A DNA stretch of 64,000 nt. Source: Clarireedia homoeocarpa (taxonomy: Eukaryota; Ascomycota; Leotiomycetes; Helotiales; Rutstroemiaceae). Under the pieces are notes generated by a model, which was not told the origin of the DNA, ran no database searches, and saw only the letters and a list, made by a program, of their open reading frames with translations. Positions 32,220 through 42,491 of the stretch are shown in pieces. Positions within the stretch are counted from its first letter, which is position 1; each line of letters begins with the position of its first letter. The stretch is taken from contig LNKV01000039.1 in the NCBI GenBank assembly GCA_001465935.1, positions 1 through 64,000 of the forward strand. Direction: 5' to 3'. Position numbers and translations under genes: made by a program.

Positions 32220-32974
32220 TATAGGGGTCGTCACTTATCACCAGCGCAGATCAATTTCACGATCGATGTCGATGGGCTGCAGAACGAACATAGTGGTGGA
32301 AATAACAGCGCTAGGCTCCACTGCTAGGGCCCTGCATATCGGCACCTGTGCCCGCACGAGTCGTGGTACAGTACGCTCAGACTTTAATTTGCACCCATAC
32401 TGTATACAATACAATACAATACAATTAAAAAGTAGCAACTCAATATTTTGGAAATCTAGAAATTGAGTGTTAATCCTTTGCCGAAAGAATCTTCAATTCT
32501 ATCAGCAAATATTTCAACCCAAATTTGGTTGAAGAGGCAAGAATATTTAAAAAGAAAACCTCAAATCGGATATGCCGATTTTGGTTGTACTACGAGTCCA
32601 CGACTAAACGGACCCGCGTGGCCCGCTACGTGGCCGCGCTTCTCGACCACACTTCACGCCGACTCTTCCGTAGTGGGGAGCGTAGAACGCAACCTTAAGT
32701 CTCAGACTGTCTGCCCTATTGGCCCATGCTGTGGCTGAGGTGGGGCGCTGTGACGATGGATTGTAGCACAACCCCACAAAGTTGCTGGGCGGAAAGTGGC
32801 GGTGTCGGCTAGTTGCAGAAAACTTATGAACGATGTATGATGGCACTGCGTATGATGACCCCACAGAGAGAGGCTGAGGGGCAGTATATAAAGAGATGGC
32901 TCCACGAGGAAGGATACGCTGCGGTTTTGCAAATCACACATCCTTAACACCTTCATAACTCTTCAACTATCAAC
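32220..32974. other. Intergenic DNA and promoter
   Basis: There is no gene in this stretch. A CAATA-type microsatellite (ATACAATACAATACAAT) occurs around 32406-32424. The last 100 bp are the promoter of the CVNH-LysM gene. Confidence 0.6.
32885..32892 (+). promoter_or_regulatory. TATA box of CVNH-LysM gene
   Basis: TATATAAA lies 90 bp before the start codon and is followed by a C/A-rich leader (CACATCCTTAACACC..CAACATG), a typical layout for a well-expressed fungal gene. Confidence 0.65.
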
Positions 32975-34132
32975 ATGTCTTACAACCAAGGAGGATACGG
33001 CCAGCAAGGCGGCTACGGTCAGGACAACTACAACAACGGCGGTGGTTACGGTCAGCAGCAACAGTACCATGGCGAGGCTAGTGAATTCTACAACCAAGGT
33101 CAAAACAACGGCTATGGCCAACAGCAGCAGTACAGCGGCCAGCAGCAGTATGGCGGCGGCCAGGGAGGCTATGGCCAGGAGCCTTCTCAGTACCAGCAGG
33201 CAAGTTAATTTTCAGGTTTTGCCGCCCAGACTAACAGATTTCAGTTCCCCAGTACAACGGCGCACTCATCCAACTCGGGACGCAACTCGCACAATCAAGG
33301 CTACCAGAACCAGTACAACGGTGAGGGGGACCCAGAGGGGGACCGCGGTATCATGGGCGGCATCGCCGGAGGTGCAGCCGGTGCTTTCGGTGGACACAAG
33401 CTAGGCAATCAAGCAGGCCATGGCACCGCAGGTACCATCATCGGCGCTTTAACCGGTGCCTTTGCAGGGCACAAGGCTCAAGACGCAGTAGGTGACTGGA
33501 AGGATGAGCGCGACGAGAAGAAGAAGTGGGAGAAAGAGCAGGAGGAGCGACAAAAGCGTGAGAAGTACAACCAGCAGCACCATGGCGGCCCACCACCTCA
33601 GCAACGCCGCAACAGCGGCGACGAGCGTACGAGAGGCGACTTCGGTGGCAACTTCACCACTTCGTCCAACGACATTCGCCTCGACGCAAACGGTGACTTC
33701 AATCTGCACGCTCAGTGCCGCCGCGCGGATGGCTCCTACCAGTCTAGCACCATTAGTCTGAACCGAATCATCGAGAACGACAACGGCAGCTTCCGCTGGT
33801 CTTCCGGCAGCAGCAACGGCGCCTCGACATACACCGTCCAACAGGGCGACACACTCCGGGCCATCGCCGGCCGCTTCTCACACTGCTCGTACGAGGAACT
33901 TGCTAGGCATAACAACATCACCAACCCCGACCAGATCTGGCCCGGCCAGAACTTGCAGATCCCTGGCGGCGGCACCCGTGGCGGCGGCAACTTCGGTGCG
34001 TCGGCGAGGAACGTAAGACTGAGGCGCGGCGGACAAGAGCTTGAGGCTGAGCTTGCTCCATCATGGCACACAAGGACTCTGAATTTGGATGAGAGAATTG
34101 GAAACAACAACGGGTGCTTGGAATTTGTTTAG
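32975..34132 (+). CDS. CVNH lectin with inserted LysM domain
   Basis: Exons 32975-33199 and 33245-34132 give 370 residues. Residues 1-85 are a Gly/Gln/Tyr-rich low-complexity region (GGYGQ repeats). Residues 105-165 hold a glycine-zipper segment (GGIAGGAAGAFGGHKLGNQ..GALTGAFAGHK). A charged linker leads to a cyanovirin-N homology domain: FTTSSNDIRLDANGDFNLHA.. in its first half and FGASARNVRLRRGGQELEA..CLEF in its second. A LysM domain (YTVQQGDTLRAIAGRFSHCS..IWPGQNLQIP) is inserted between the halves. This nested layout is known for fungal type III CVNH proteins such as the Magnaporthe CVNH-LysM protein; CVNH binds mannose-type glycans and LysM binds chitin-type GlcNAc polymers. There is no signal peptide, so it is probably intracellular or unconventionally exported. 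The only intron is a GC-AG intron. Confidence 0.88.
33200..33244 (+). other. GC-AG intron in CVNH-LysM gene
   Basis: Sequence CAG|GCAAGT..GACTAACAG..TTTCAG|TTC. Splicing at GC keeps the frame. No usable GT donor exists before the in-frame stop a few nucleotides into the intron. The donor otherwise matches the strong consensus expected of GC introns. Confidence 0.8.
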
Positions 34133-34926
34133 AGTGACATTCAATAGTCATGTTCAATACTTACTCCACCTTGAAAACCGTGGTCGAAAAGTTATGACCA
34201 ATTTATTTGCTCTGCGGCTTGAGTCTTTGACAAGCTGGTGACTGAAGACCTATAGGTAGTCGTGACACAGTTTTCAGACTACTTTTCTCGCCCTTATCTA
34301 TAAGTGTCTGCTGTAAATAGAGCTACACCCAAGTCTTCTACCACCTCTCTGGCAGCTTCCATTCTCATGCTAGTTTCATGCTCGCCATCTTTATGCAGTA
34401 CTCCAAGGCAAAATTCTGTATTTCCTTTCCATGTCAAATTGAATGACTAGACCAGATGCAGGAATTGTATCTTGGATGCGACGGAGAGCAGTGATCTCTT
34501 CGAAGATATATTTCGTGGCTCCTCAAGTACTAGTTACCTTGACAAATAACAACTATATTGATTCTCGTTTAGTTTTCTCTCTAATTGATTAATCACGTTT
34601 TAGTTTCCGCGAAGAATATTTAAGAGCACACTTTCTCTTTCACTTTGATTTTATTTCTCTCTTCCTCACAATCATTTCCCCCCACCCAAAACCGTAAAAC
34701 TTCAAAAGTGACGCCACTTCTAGAGAAGTGACAATTTGGGCTTGTATATTTCACAAAAACCAACCGAATAATGGCAGATTCAAAGTCTCTGTGTTTAAGT
34801 AATACCCAGGTAACGAAGAAAGAGCTTCTATGTATAAAGTATACATTTACAAGTTATTTCACAGGAAACCAAAGAAATCACAGAATCAATTACATTGATT
34901 CCTGTACTGCAGCCACAATCACTGTC
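34133..34926. other. Intergenic DNA with possible leader exon
   Basis: This is the 3' flank of the CVNH-LysM gene, then the upstream region of the next gene. A spliceable GTAACG..TTTCACAG interval at 34810-34865 suggests a 5' leader intron for the small gene that follows. Confidence 0.4.
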
Positions 34927-35717
34927 ATGGCGGCAGCGACGATTCCGCTGGTGGAAAGAGCAACTTCAACCAACTCTAACCGCATGGGTAAAGTAAGTAT
35001 ACACTTTCCCTACCTTTTCCTTCTATTGTTTATTTCACCTACTCGCTCCTTTCATTGCAACTTCCTTTTTCTATTTGACCTACTTTTCCTTCTTGTTTCC
35101 ATTTTCTTTTCTCTTTTCTTACTCAAGCCATCAACACTGTCACTGCTACCACTACCACTACCACTACCACCATGAACAACGTCAACCAAACTACCACTGC
35201 TGCTGTGAACGGTCTGTCTGACCGTTGTTTGTCTTTTTCTTCGTGGGGAATGACAATCACAAGTCTTGTCATTACAGCTTTGGGACCGATTTGGAACAAC
35301 TTTGTTTTATGGGTCAAGCAATGGGTGATGAGAGTCTGCGGGTTATTATTTCTCAATTCCTTTTGATTACTGTTACTAATCCTTTACTGTTGTAGTTATA
35401 CGACCCAGACCGAGTTAGAGAGGGCGCAGGAGAGGTGGGAGGGGGAGCAGGAGAGGTGGGAGGGGGAGAGGAAGGAGCACAGGGAAGAAATGAGAGAGAT
35501 GTGGGAGAAGCACAGGGAGGAAAGGAGAGAGGGGGATGAGAAGCACAGGGAGGAAAGAGCGAAGATGAGGGAGGAGATGATAAAAATGTTGGCGAGGTCG
35601 GATAGAGAGAGAGCGAGGTGGGAGAGGGAGAGGGCAGGAGAGAGGGCGTGGTGGGAGAAAGAGAGGGCGAGGTGGGGCGAAGAGAGGGTGAGGTGGGAAG
35701 GAGAAACAAAGAGATGA
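34927..35717 (+). CDS. Small TM protein with charged coiled-coil tail
   Basis: Exons 34927-34987, 35128-35341 and 35396-35717 give 198 residues with consistent phases. The middle contains a Thr-rich run (about 10 Thr) followed by a hydrophobic segment, SWGMTITSLVITALGPIWNN and FVLWVKQW, likely membrane-inserted. The C-terminal 105 residues are almost only Glu, Arg, Lys and Trp with repeated ERWEGE and KHREER units, a long charged helix. No known family is recognised. A second possible start lies at 34771 in a different exon combination, but joining it onward breaks the frame. The last donor (GTTATT) is weak but is the only one that reaches the long open frame. Confidence 0.5.
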
Positions 35718-35834
35718 ATAGAATGCGCAGAAGTTATCCGAGTTCATGGATATCCATAATCCAATCTGTACCATAGGTCTGTTTCTCTGATATATCGTAA
35801 TCTATGGATCCTATTTCAACGTTATTATGACGAA

Positions 35835-36080
35835 CCTTAAACTCCCTATCGGAACATCTCCTATATGAGCAGCCTATTTACTCAAACTCCCCGTCGGTAC
35901 TGTGAATATACTTTTGTCGACTCAGGCCTTACTCAAACTCCCTGTCGGTGCAAAATAGTCTGCCTCCACGGCAAGTGGCCCTCGGAGAGAGCTAACGGGG
36001 AGTTTGAGTAAGGCCTGAGGCATTAATTAATTTTTAAATTCCCCGTTGGTAACTATAACCTCAGGCATTAATTAATTTTT
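35835..36080. repeat. Cluster of short direct and inverted repeats
   Basis: The motif TTACTCAAACTCCCCGTCGGT or variants occurs at 35835-35852, 35878-35898, 35929-35949, inverted at 35993-36010 and degenerate at 36034-36051. The third and fourth form a hairpin, 35921-35944 against 35996-36019 (23 of 24). Between its arms lies the 36-bp fragment shared with 15518-15553. A 22-bp direct repeat (CCTGAGGCATTAATTAATTTTT) occurs at 36014-36035 and 36059-36080. This is a foldback-type element or several nested ones. Confidence 0.75.
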
Positions 36081-36619
36081 CTGACGGGACATCGCATATT
36101 CCTTTTCGTCCGCTAAATGCCATGAACTCAGTTCTTTAGATGGCCGGGGAGATATTGAGCGATTTGTGTTTCGTAGATGTGTTAACAATCAATGAGCGGA
36201 AATTTCTTGCTATGATTTGAAATTTAACCTTAATAGAAGTTTAATGAATGGATTTTTATGAGGTTCCTCCAAGCCGATTTCCTGTGGGCTAAGATCTCAC
36301 TGCATGCCACACGATTCATCCTGCACTGTGAAGAATAAATTTACGCGGTCGCTGCTCTTCCTACAAGCACCAGCACCAGCACTAGCACCAGCACGAGTAA
36401 TCCCATTTTATAATGACTGGAGAATAGACATATAAGGCAAAGAATCATAGGCCCACTATGTGTACAGAAGACTCTGCTTCCCATGTATTTCATTGGTCGC
36501 CGTCATACAATATCTTCCTATGAGATTTCTCAAAGGGCTTCCTTTCTACCAGTGTATATCACACAGTGTAACATTATCGTAGCGCCAGTCTTATCCCAGT
36601 TGCCCCTTTCTTTCAATAT
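36081..36619. other. Intergenic DNA
   Basis: No gene is present. A short CACCAG repeat (CACCAGCACCAGCACTAGCACCAGCAC) occurs at about 36367-36395. Confidence 0.6.
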
Positions 36620-38441
36620 CTAATCATCTTTCTTCTCCGTCTCTGGCAAAAGCCACCAAGTCAACCCCATACAGACAAACAAACCGATACAAATCGGGTG
36701 CAGCACATATGTTCCGACCTTTTGCGCGATCATTCCAACCATGAAGGGCGCAACAGCGCCTCCAGAAGTTCCCACTGATCCAATCAATGACAGGGAAGCA
36801 ATTTGCATGTCATTGGGAATGAGGCGTTGAAAGATATGGATTGCAGCTGGACATACCGGCCCAAGAACAACGCCGGATAGTGCTACAGCGACAGAATCAC
36901 CGGGGATGGATCGCACAAGCCATACTACAAGTTCGAGGATCAACGCCTGCTGGTATGTTAGCTTCCCGACGCGATCCTGGGAGAATTGCAGGACTTACCC
37001 CGGCCGTAGCGACATAGACGTAACGACGCTCACCAAGTTTGTGAGCTAGAAATGAAAGGGTAAGTCGGCCCATAAAACAATCAGTTATAATTCTTCGTAA
37101 TATGGTGTTTGGATAAGACCAACTCAATGTGATACCCGCCCAAAAACCGGCAGTTACATACCCGACTTTGCTTGGGTCTCCGTTGCGGAACTGGACTAAA
37201 AATGAAATTACCCAGCCAGAAATTGCAACTTCAGCACCCTGGAAAACAAGAAGTCAGTTCTACTTTCGAACCATAACGCATGTCGACATTGATGAATGTG
37301 ATCTCAGGTCTACCAAGACTATTGTAGCTCCTGATATGTTGAGCACACGTGTACGTAACAATCTTACCTGATAAGCAAAAATAAACATGGCCCCAAGAAC
37401 GGTTGTCTTATGAGATAACAAGGCCTTCAAAGAGTTCCAATTCCTGCGCGGAGACACCGTGATGTTATTTGGGCTGCTTCGCTCGGTGGTGGAGTGTGGT
37501 AAGGCAGGATCTGATTCAGCTTCATATTTCCAGAACGCCCACCCAACGAGAAAAAGATTACAAGCAGCAAGGGCCAACAATGTGAGATAGAAACGTGACC
37601 AGACATATCCTCTTGATATCATAGAGGTAGCAATCAAAGGTGCTACTGTTCCTCCGAGTCCGTAAGTCCCTTGGAAAAGTCCAGTTATCACCGTGTTATT
37701 TGCTAGATTCGCACAGAAGACTTGACCTATGGCGAGGTTAATGGACATACCCGAACCTAAGATGAAGTATCTTGTCCTGTTAATACTGCAGTGAAGGAAG
37801 CGGGGGAATCGCTACGTACGAGGCGGCAACGACGGGAAATGAAGGGCTCGTCGCAATGATGGTATATCCTACTATCAGGAGAGCCTCAGATATAATCAAG
37901 ACCTTGGCTCGCCCAATGGTTTTGGATAACGAACTGACGAAGAATGCTGCTACAAGAAAGCCTAGGGCATTGCAAAGAAAGATGGTTGAAACAGTACTAT
38001 AATTGATATGATAATACCTACCAGCCGTCAGCCAAAAAGTTACGAAGAACACAAGTTGTAGTACTTCTCAAGGCTCTCGATCAAAGCTCCATTCGCAGCA
38101 TCATTCATACCATTACCAAATGCGGTGAAACATGCTGCTAAAACACGGTATCGGTTTTTGTAAGGTTCCCAAAGCGTTTCCATTCGATTGACTCCTTCGT
38201 CGCGGGATTGCGAAGTGGTATTTTCCAGCCTTGACGGAGGTTGGGACCCCAAAACATTAGATTCGTTCACAGATTCCGGCACCCTACTACTGCTAGTCAT
38301 GGCATTCATCTCAATAGGAAGTCTGAGTCCGGATGGAAAGCCATACTGATAGGAATCTTCCGGTTTCTTAGGATATGGATATGAAAGAGAAGCCTCCCGT
38401 GCTTCAAGAGTTATGGAGCCGTGAACGCTTGTAAGGGACAT
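36620..38441 (-). CDS. MFS transporter, FHS/Bsc6-like
   Basis: Exons 38441-38065, 38017-37820, 37770-37368, 37238-36999 and 36946-36620 give 514 residues. A polar N-terminus of about 100 residues precedes YRVLAACFTAFGNGMNDAANGALI, the helix-1 signature of the fucose/H+ symporter-like fungal MFS group. Further landmarks are GFLVAAFFVSSLSKTIGRAKV, GMSINLAIGQVFCANLANNT, GLFQGTYGLGGTVAPLIA and the C-terminal GPVCPAAIHIFQRLIP with LPETEKKDD. Expected topology is 12 helices; substrate unknown. An 18-residue segment (SWSYPNTILRRIITDCFM) sits between GITL and GRLTL, where relatives read straight through; its DNA looks like an intron without an AG acceptor. The gene faces the same way as the S15-type hydrolase and may share its function. 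Confidence 0.85.
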
Positions 38442-38848
38442 TCTTTTTGGATTGAAAGCTTCGAATCCAAACTAGAGAGTCAATTGATTTGATATAAAAA
38501 TTCAGAAAACCACTGAGCCTTGTGCGCTGCTTTTTATGGCTATGAACGTGAATCACGAGTGCTCGTGAGATGACGTGAAGCGAAATAAGTAGACAAATAA
38601 ATATCCTTGCTTATGAATCAACAAATTAGAACGCGACAACCGTATCCACTCCTTTTTGGATGGCACCACATCACAAAGAACAATGTTCGTCGCAGGGCGT
38701 AAGCAGATGGTGGGGTTATGAGGACTGGTAGTTTAGGGGTTTTGGGTGGATCACTCGACATCTTCCCCGGCATTATTTCACACGAATAAGGGAACGAGGC
38801 ACGGTTGTAGGCAATGGAATTTTATTTGTCTGAACCTTGACACTATAT
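38442..38848. other. Intergenic DNA between MFS and hydrolase
   Basis: Both flanking genes run on the minus strand, so this holds the MFS promoter and the hydrolase 3' flank. Nothing else is recognised. Confidence 0.6.
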
Positions 38849-40711
38849 TCAACTGCTTGTAAATGGCAGTATTATGTGGCTTGGGTGTTCTTGACTCAGG
38901 TATACCTTATGACTCCCCTTGTTATTCGTATGTTCCAAGGTCCCAAAGTTGTTGACGGCGAAGCTTCGTCCACTAACATGAACCCTTAAACTCTCCCCTT
39001 CCTCATACTCAATACCCATAGCCCAGATTCCAATATCCAACTTCACAATCTGTCCCGGAGGTATTTTCTCTTCTTTCTCGTGTGGATGGTATGGCCAATT
39101 AGGATGCATTGACTTTTCTTCATCGATTTCACGATGAGAAGCCCGGAGAATCCCCACAGGACCCTTGTAGAGCACGACCTCGGTTTCTTGCTCAGGCTTA
39201 AACTCTTCGAACGACTTGACTGGAATTCCAGACCATGGAATGTTGAGGTTCTTCATCGGCTTCCCATTCTTATCCAACTTCTCGATGAACACGTAAACAT
39301 CCATGTCATCCATATCGTCGCACGCCATGTATAGCACTGCTTTCGGCATGCCAACAATCTGAGTGGTTTTGTCGAACTTGTAGGTGTACGACACTGAATC
39401 GCCATTTTCGGAGTTGTAGCTAGCCACATGCTCGCTGCTTGGTGGTTCAAAAGTCAAGGTGTTCTCCGGCGAAAAGTAGAGCTTCTTGTAATCTGTCCGA
39501 GCCATTGGGAATGTATCCTCCACAACATTCTCTATTGGATCCTTGGTTCCGAATCTGAGAATCGACATTCGCACATGCGGGGTCTTCTCCCAGCCATTGT
39601 CGACGCCTTTCAGGTATTTGTCGAAAAACAATGCCAACTCGTCCTTGGATTCTTGCCTTCCCCACAAATCATACCACTCCTGCCAGGGGTGCCAGCGGAG
39701 CCACTTCTCAGTTGTATCAACCTCGAGCCATCCCCTTATGGCCCCCATTCCATGCATGGTGTTTGTCCACGTCCCGGTAATGTATGCTGGTATGTTGATT
39801 TTTTTCATGTCAGGTCGTTTATCATTCCACCATTCGTTTGCTAGAGGGTGTTTCTTGTGCATTTCCTTGAAGCTTTCCATTCCATGCCGTCCCTTCAGCA
39901 TGTACTTGGCAATCAATTTGTCAAACAGATCTCCCGCATAAATTCCTCCTCTTACAAACTGTTCTCGAAAGATATCACCGCAACCCTCCCAAGGTGCAAT
40001 AGCTTTGAGACTAGGTGGTCGTAATGCTGCAATCGCCCATTGTGCGATCGCCAGATGTGAGTTTCCCGCTAATCCAATGGAGCCTGTGCACCAGGGAAGT
40101 TTTGCTACAGCCTCAATGCAATCATAACCGTCTTCAGCCTCCTGGGAGCCCATAATGCACATGACACCATCGCTATCTCCTGTGCCGCGTGTATCAACAT
40201 TCACAATGGCATATCCACGTGGAACCCAGTCTGCCGGGTCAGGTGCCTCGAACTTTTCCAGTCCACTCAGCGTTCCGTCGGGGATGCCGAGGTTCCAAGG
40301 CGTCATCAGTTTGAGTGACATAGGTCCATTGAATTTCTTTCCAAAAGGTGACCAGCATATGAGAGCTGGAACCTTTTGAACGGCAGTGGTGGGCTGGCCT
40401 GACTCATCTTTATCTCGGGAAGACGGGGGACGGTAGATGTCAGCGTAAAGCTTGGCGCCGTCGCGCATTGTAATGGCGACATCATGCTCAACAAGTATAT
40501 CACAAGGAAGAGGACGTGAATCGAAACCGTTCCATCCTTGAGGAAGGATCTCCGTCCGTGGATTGAATTCTTGGTATCCATCTACACCAATCTTCGGTGG
40601 ACTGATGTCAACGATAGGTGCAACGATCTTGGTCTGCGGGGTAGCCATGACCGGCGAAGTACGTGCTAGAATTGGTTTGATTGAGATTTGTCGAAGTTTG
40701 CTCATGAACAT
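38849..40711 (-). CDS. CocE/S15-type alpha/beta hydrolase
   Basis: A single exon encodes 620 residues. The N-terminal half is an X-Pro dipeptidyl-peptidase (S15)/CocE-type fold: VEHDVAITMRDGAKLYADIYRP, VPALICWSPFGK, RGYAIVNVDTRGTGDSDG, and the nucleophile elbow GLAGNSHLA with Ser218. The second Gly of the usual G-x-S-x-G is Ala or displaced here. The C-terminal part (about 380-620) is the jelly-roll XPP C-terminal domain (GQIVKLDIGIWAMGIEYEEGESLRVHVSG, HKVYLSQEHPSHIILP). Family members hydrolyse acyl esters, amides or proline peptides; no substrate is deducible. No clear signal peptide is present, although the first 25 residues are basic and could be mitochondrial. Its start faces the PhyH gene across a 542-bp shared promoter. 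Confidence 0.88.
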   Translation of the reverse strand: MFMSKLRQISIKPILARTSPVMATPQTKIVAPIVDISPPKIGVDGYQEFNPRTEILPQGWNGFDSRPLPCDILVEHDVAITMRDGAKLYADIYRPPSSRDKDESGQPTTAVQKVPALICWSPFGKKFNGPMSLKLMTPWNLGIPDGTLSGLEKFEAPDPADWVPRGYAIVNVDTRGTGDSDGVMCIMGSQEAEDGYDCIEAVAKLPWCTGSIGLAGNSHLAIAQWAIAALRPPSLKAIAPWEGCGDIFREQFVRGGIYAGDLFDKLIAKYMLKGRHGMESFKEMHKKHPLANEWWNDKRPDMKKINIPAYITGTWTNTMHGMGAIRGWLEVDTTEKWLRWHPWQEWYDLWGRQESKDELALFFDKYLKGVDNGWEKTPHVRMSILRFGTKDPIENVVEDTFPMARTDYKKLYFSPENTLTFEPPSSEHVASYNSENGDSVSYTYKFDKTTQIVGMPKAVLYMACDDMDDMDVYVFIEKLDKNGKPMKNLNIPWSGIPVKSFEEFKPEQETEVVLYKGPVGILRASHREIDEEKSMHPNWPYHPHEKEEKIPPGQIVKLDIGIWAMGIEYEEGESLRVHVSGRSFAVNNFGTLEHTNNKGSHKVYLSQEHPSHIILPFTSS

Positions 40712-41253
40712 GACCTTGCCACATAAAATCTGAGCGAATTGAAGTATGAGATTAAGAGCACTTGGTTCCAGGTACAGACAGCAGGTTTTAAAGCTCCCTG
40801 CTGTTTCTTGAAAAGTCGCAAAGAAATGCCTGAATTACTCCAAGCTTGGAGCTATTTGGCTTTCGCCGAAGTTACAACGACGAATACAGTCACAAGACAC
40901 TTACAAGATCAGCCAGATTGTTACCGTGCTCTCTTTTTTCTGATAATGGGGTGGAAAGACCTGCATATCATCTTATTCCGAGCCGAACCGAGCCTAACCG
41001 TGGGGAAAGGTGGAGGGAGACCCACCACAGTACTCATGCACTGAATCTGGGATTGAACCGAGCCGAGCCGAGCCGAGCCGAAGCGAGACCCGTGGCACTA
41101 TCATCAACATCTCTAGGTAGGCGAATAAGTTAAGCTCTATGATCCTCTTTTGATCATGAAGGATATAAGAGTGTAGCAGATATCAAGTTTCATCTTCTCA
41201 ATCTCCAGAACAATTATCATAATCTTTGCTGATTTAACAACCAATTATCCACA
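40712..41253. promoter_or_regulatory. Bidirectional promoter, hydrolase/PhyH
   Basis: This 542-bp region serves divergent genes. It contains CCGAGCCGAACCGAGCC at 40978-40994 and a CCGAG array at 41055-41084. A TATAAG lies at 41164-41169, about 85 bp before the PhyH start. The CGG/CCG-rich elements are possible sites for the Zn2Cys6 protein encoded nearby; that link is inference. Confidence 0.5.
41055..41084. repeat. 5-bp tandem CCGAG array in promoter
   Basis: Six near-identical 5-mers: GAACC, four GAGCC, GAAGC. On the minus strand this is a series of CGG triplets spaced by two bases. Confidence 0.85.
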
Positions 41254-42403
41254 ATGGCAATTCTTACAGACGTACCTGCCACATACAAAATAGGAGAGCC
41301 TTCGCAGAAGGAGCTGTCTACTGTCACCACAACTTCAATCTCAGTTCCTAAGCCTACTGGCCCGAACGCATTGTTTACGAAAACAGATGCTGTGTACGGC
41401 GATTGGAGAGATGATCTCTTGAGAGATGGTTACGCTGTGGTGAAGGGCGCAGTCCCTCGCGAGCGTGCTATCAAATATGGAGAAGAGATGTTTTCTTATC
41501 TCGAGAACTTGTAAATCTTACCGAAATAAACTCACAAATATTAGTGGAGAAAGCAACGCTAACTTATACAACAGCGCTGGTGGCCTTGGCTTCAAGCGTG
41601 ATGATCCATCCACCGTGGTAGAATCTAACCTCCCTGTCATCAACGAGAAGGGTATGTGTCATGGATACGGAGTTGCACATGAGTCTTTCGTTTGGGATAT
41701 CCGACAAGAGCCTGGTGTCATTGACGCATTCGAGAAGATCTACGACACTGAAGATCTCATCGTGTCGTTTGATGCTGTGAACTTCGGCTTCCCGAACCGT
41801 AAAGACTTGAAACCCAATACACCATGGCCACATCAAGATCAAGATCCTGCAAAGCCTGGTTTCAGGTGCATGCAAGGTCTTGTGAATATCCTCCCTAACG
41901 GTCCCGAGGATGGTGGTTTGATTGTCTGTCCTGGCGCGTACAAGCTCAGCGAAGAGTTCCACAAACAATTCAAAGATGAGCCAAATAGGATCTGGGCGTG
42001 GACGAAAGAATGGTACGGGTTCACAGAGCAAGGGATGAAATGGCTGGAGGAAAAGGGTTGCAAATGGGTCAAGGTGAACGCCGAGCCCGGAGATCTTCTC
42101 TTATGGGATAGCCGCACTCCTCACTACAACCTGTCGCCCCAAGGAGAGAATTCCCGCTTCTGCGTGTATACATGCTACATGCCCGTCGCGGATGCTACGA
42201 AGGAGCAGCTCCTCATTAAAAGAGACGCATTTGAGAATACCAAGAGCACCACGCACTGGCCGAATGCCATGCATGTAGGTGGCCCGCCAGTTCTCAGAAA
42301 TGGCGAGAAATGTCCACACAATACGGATACTCCGCGACAGCCTGTGAAGCTGACGGAGCGAGGTTATCGCCTGACTGGTATTCCTTACCTTGAGAACATG
42401 TAA
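41254..42403 (+). CDS. Phytanoyl-CoA dioxygenase-like (PhyH) enzyme
   Basis: Exons 41254-41510 and 41575-42403 give 361 residues. It belongs to the PhyH group of Fe(II)/2-oxoglutarate oxygenases: RDGYAVVKGAVP at the start, the iron-binding HxD in WPHQDQDP (His172, Asp174), the distal His in TPHYN (His269), and an Arg ten residues later (NSRFCVY) likely binding 2-oxoglutarate. Such enzymes hydroxylate acyl-CoA or diverse small molecules; the substrate here is unknown. It lies between the divergent hydrolase and the Zn2Cys6 regulator, consistent with a small pathway cluster. The intron has a canonical GTAAAT donor and ACAG acceptor. Confidence 0.9.
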
Positions 42404-42491
42404 AATCACAAGCTGTATGTTTCTTAGTTCAAAATGTCATTTCTTACGCTCAGTCGTTGTATCAATCGGTTTCGATTGTTTCCTGAAAGTA

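Noticed and set aside
34771..35175. 134-codon plus-strand frame including MADSKSLCLSNTQ
   Set aside because: It reads through two good introns and ends in a Leu/Pro repeat; the spliced alternative beginning at 34927 reaches the long coiled-coil exon in frame.
41564..42031. 155-codon minus-strand frame
   Set aside because: It is antisense to the PhyH catalytic region, whose frame is clearly conserved.
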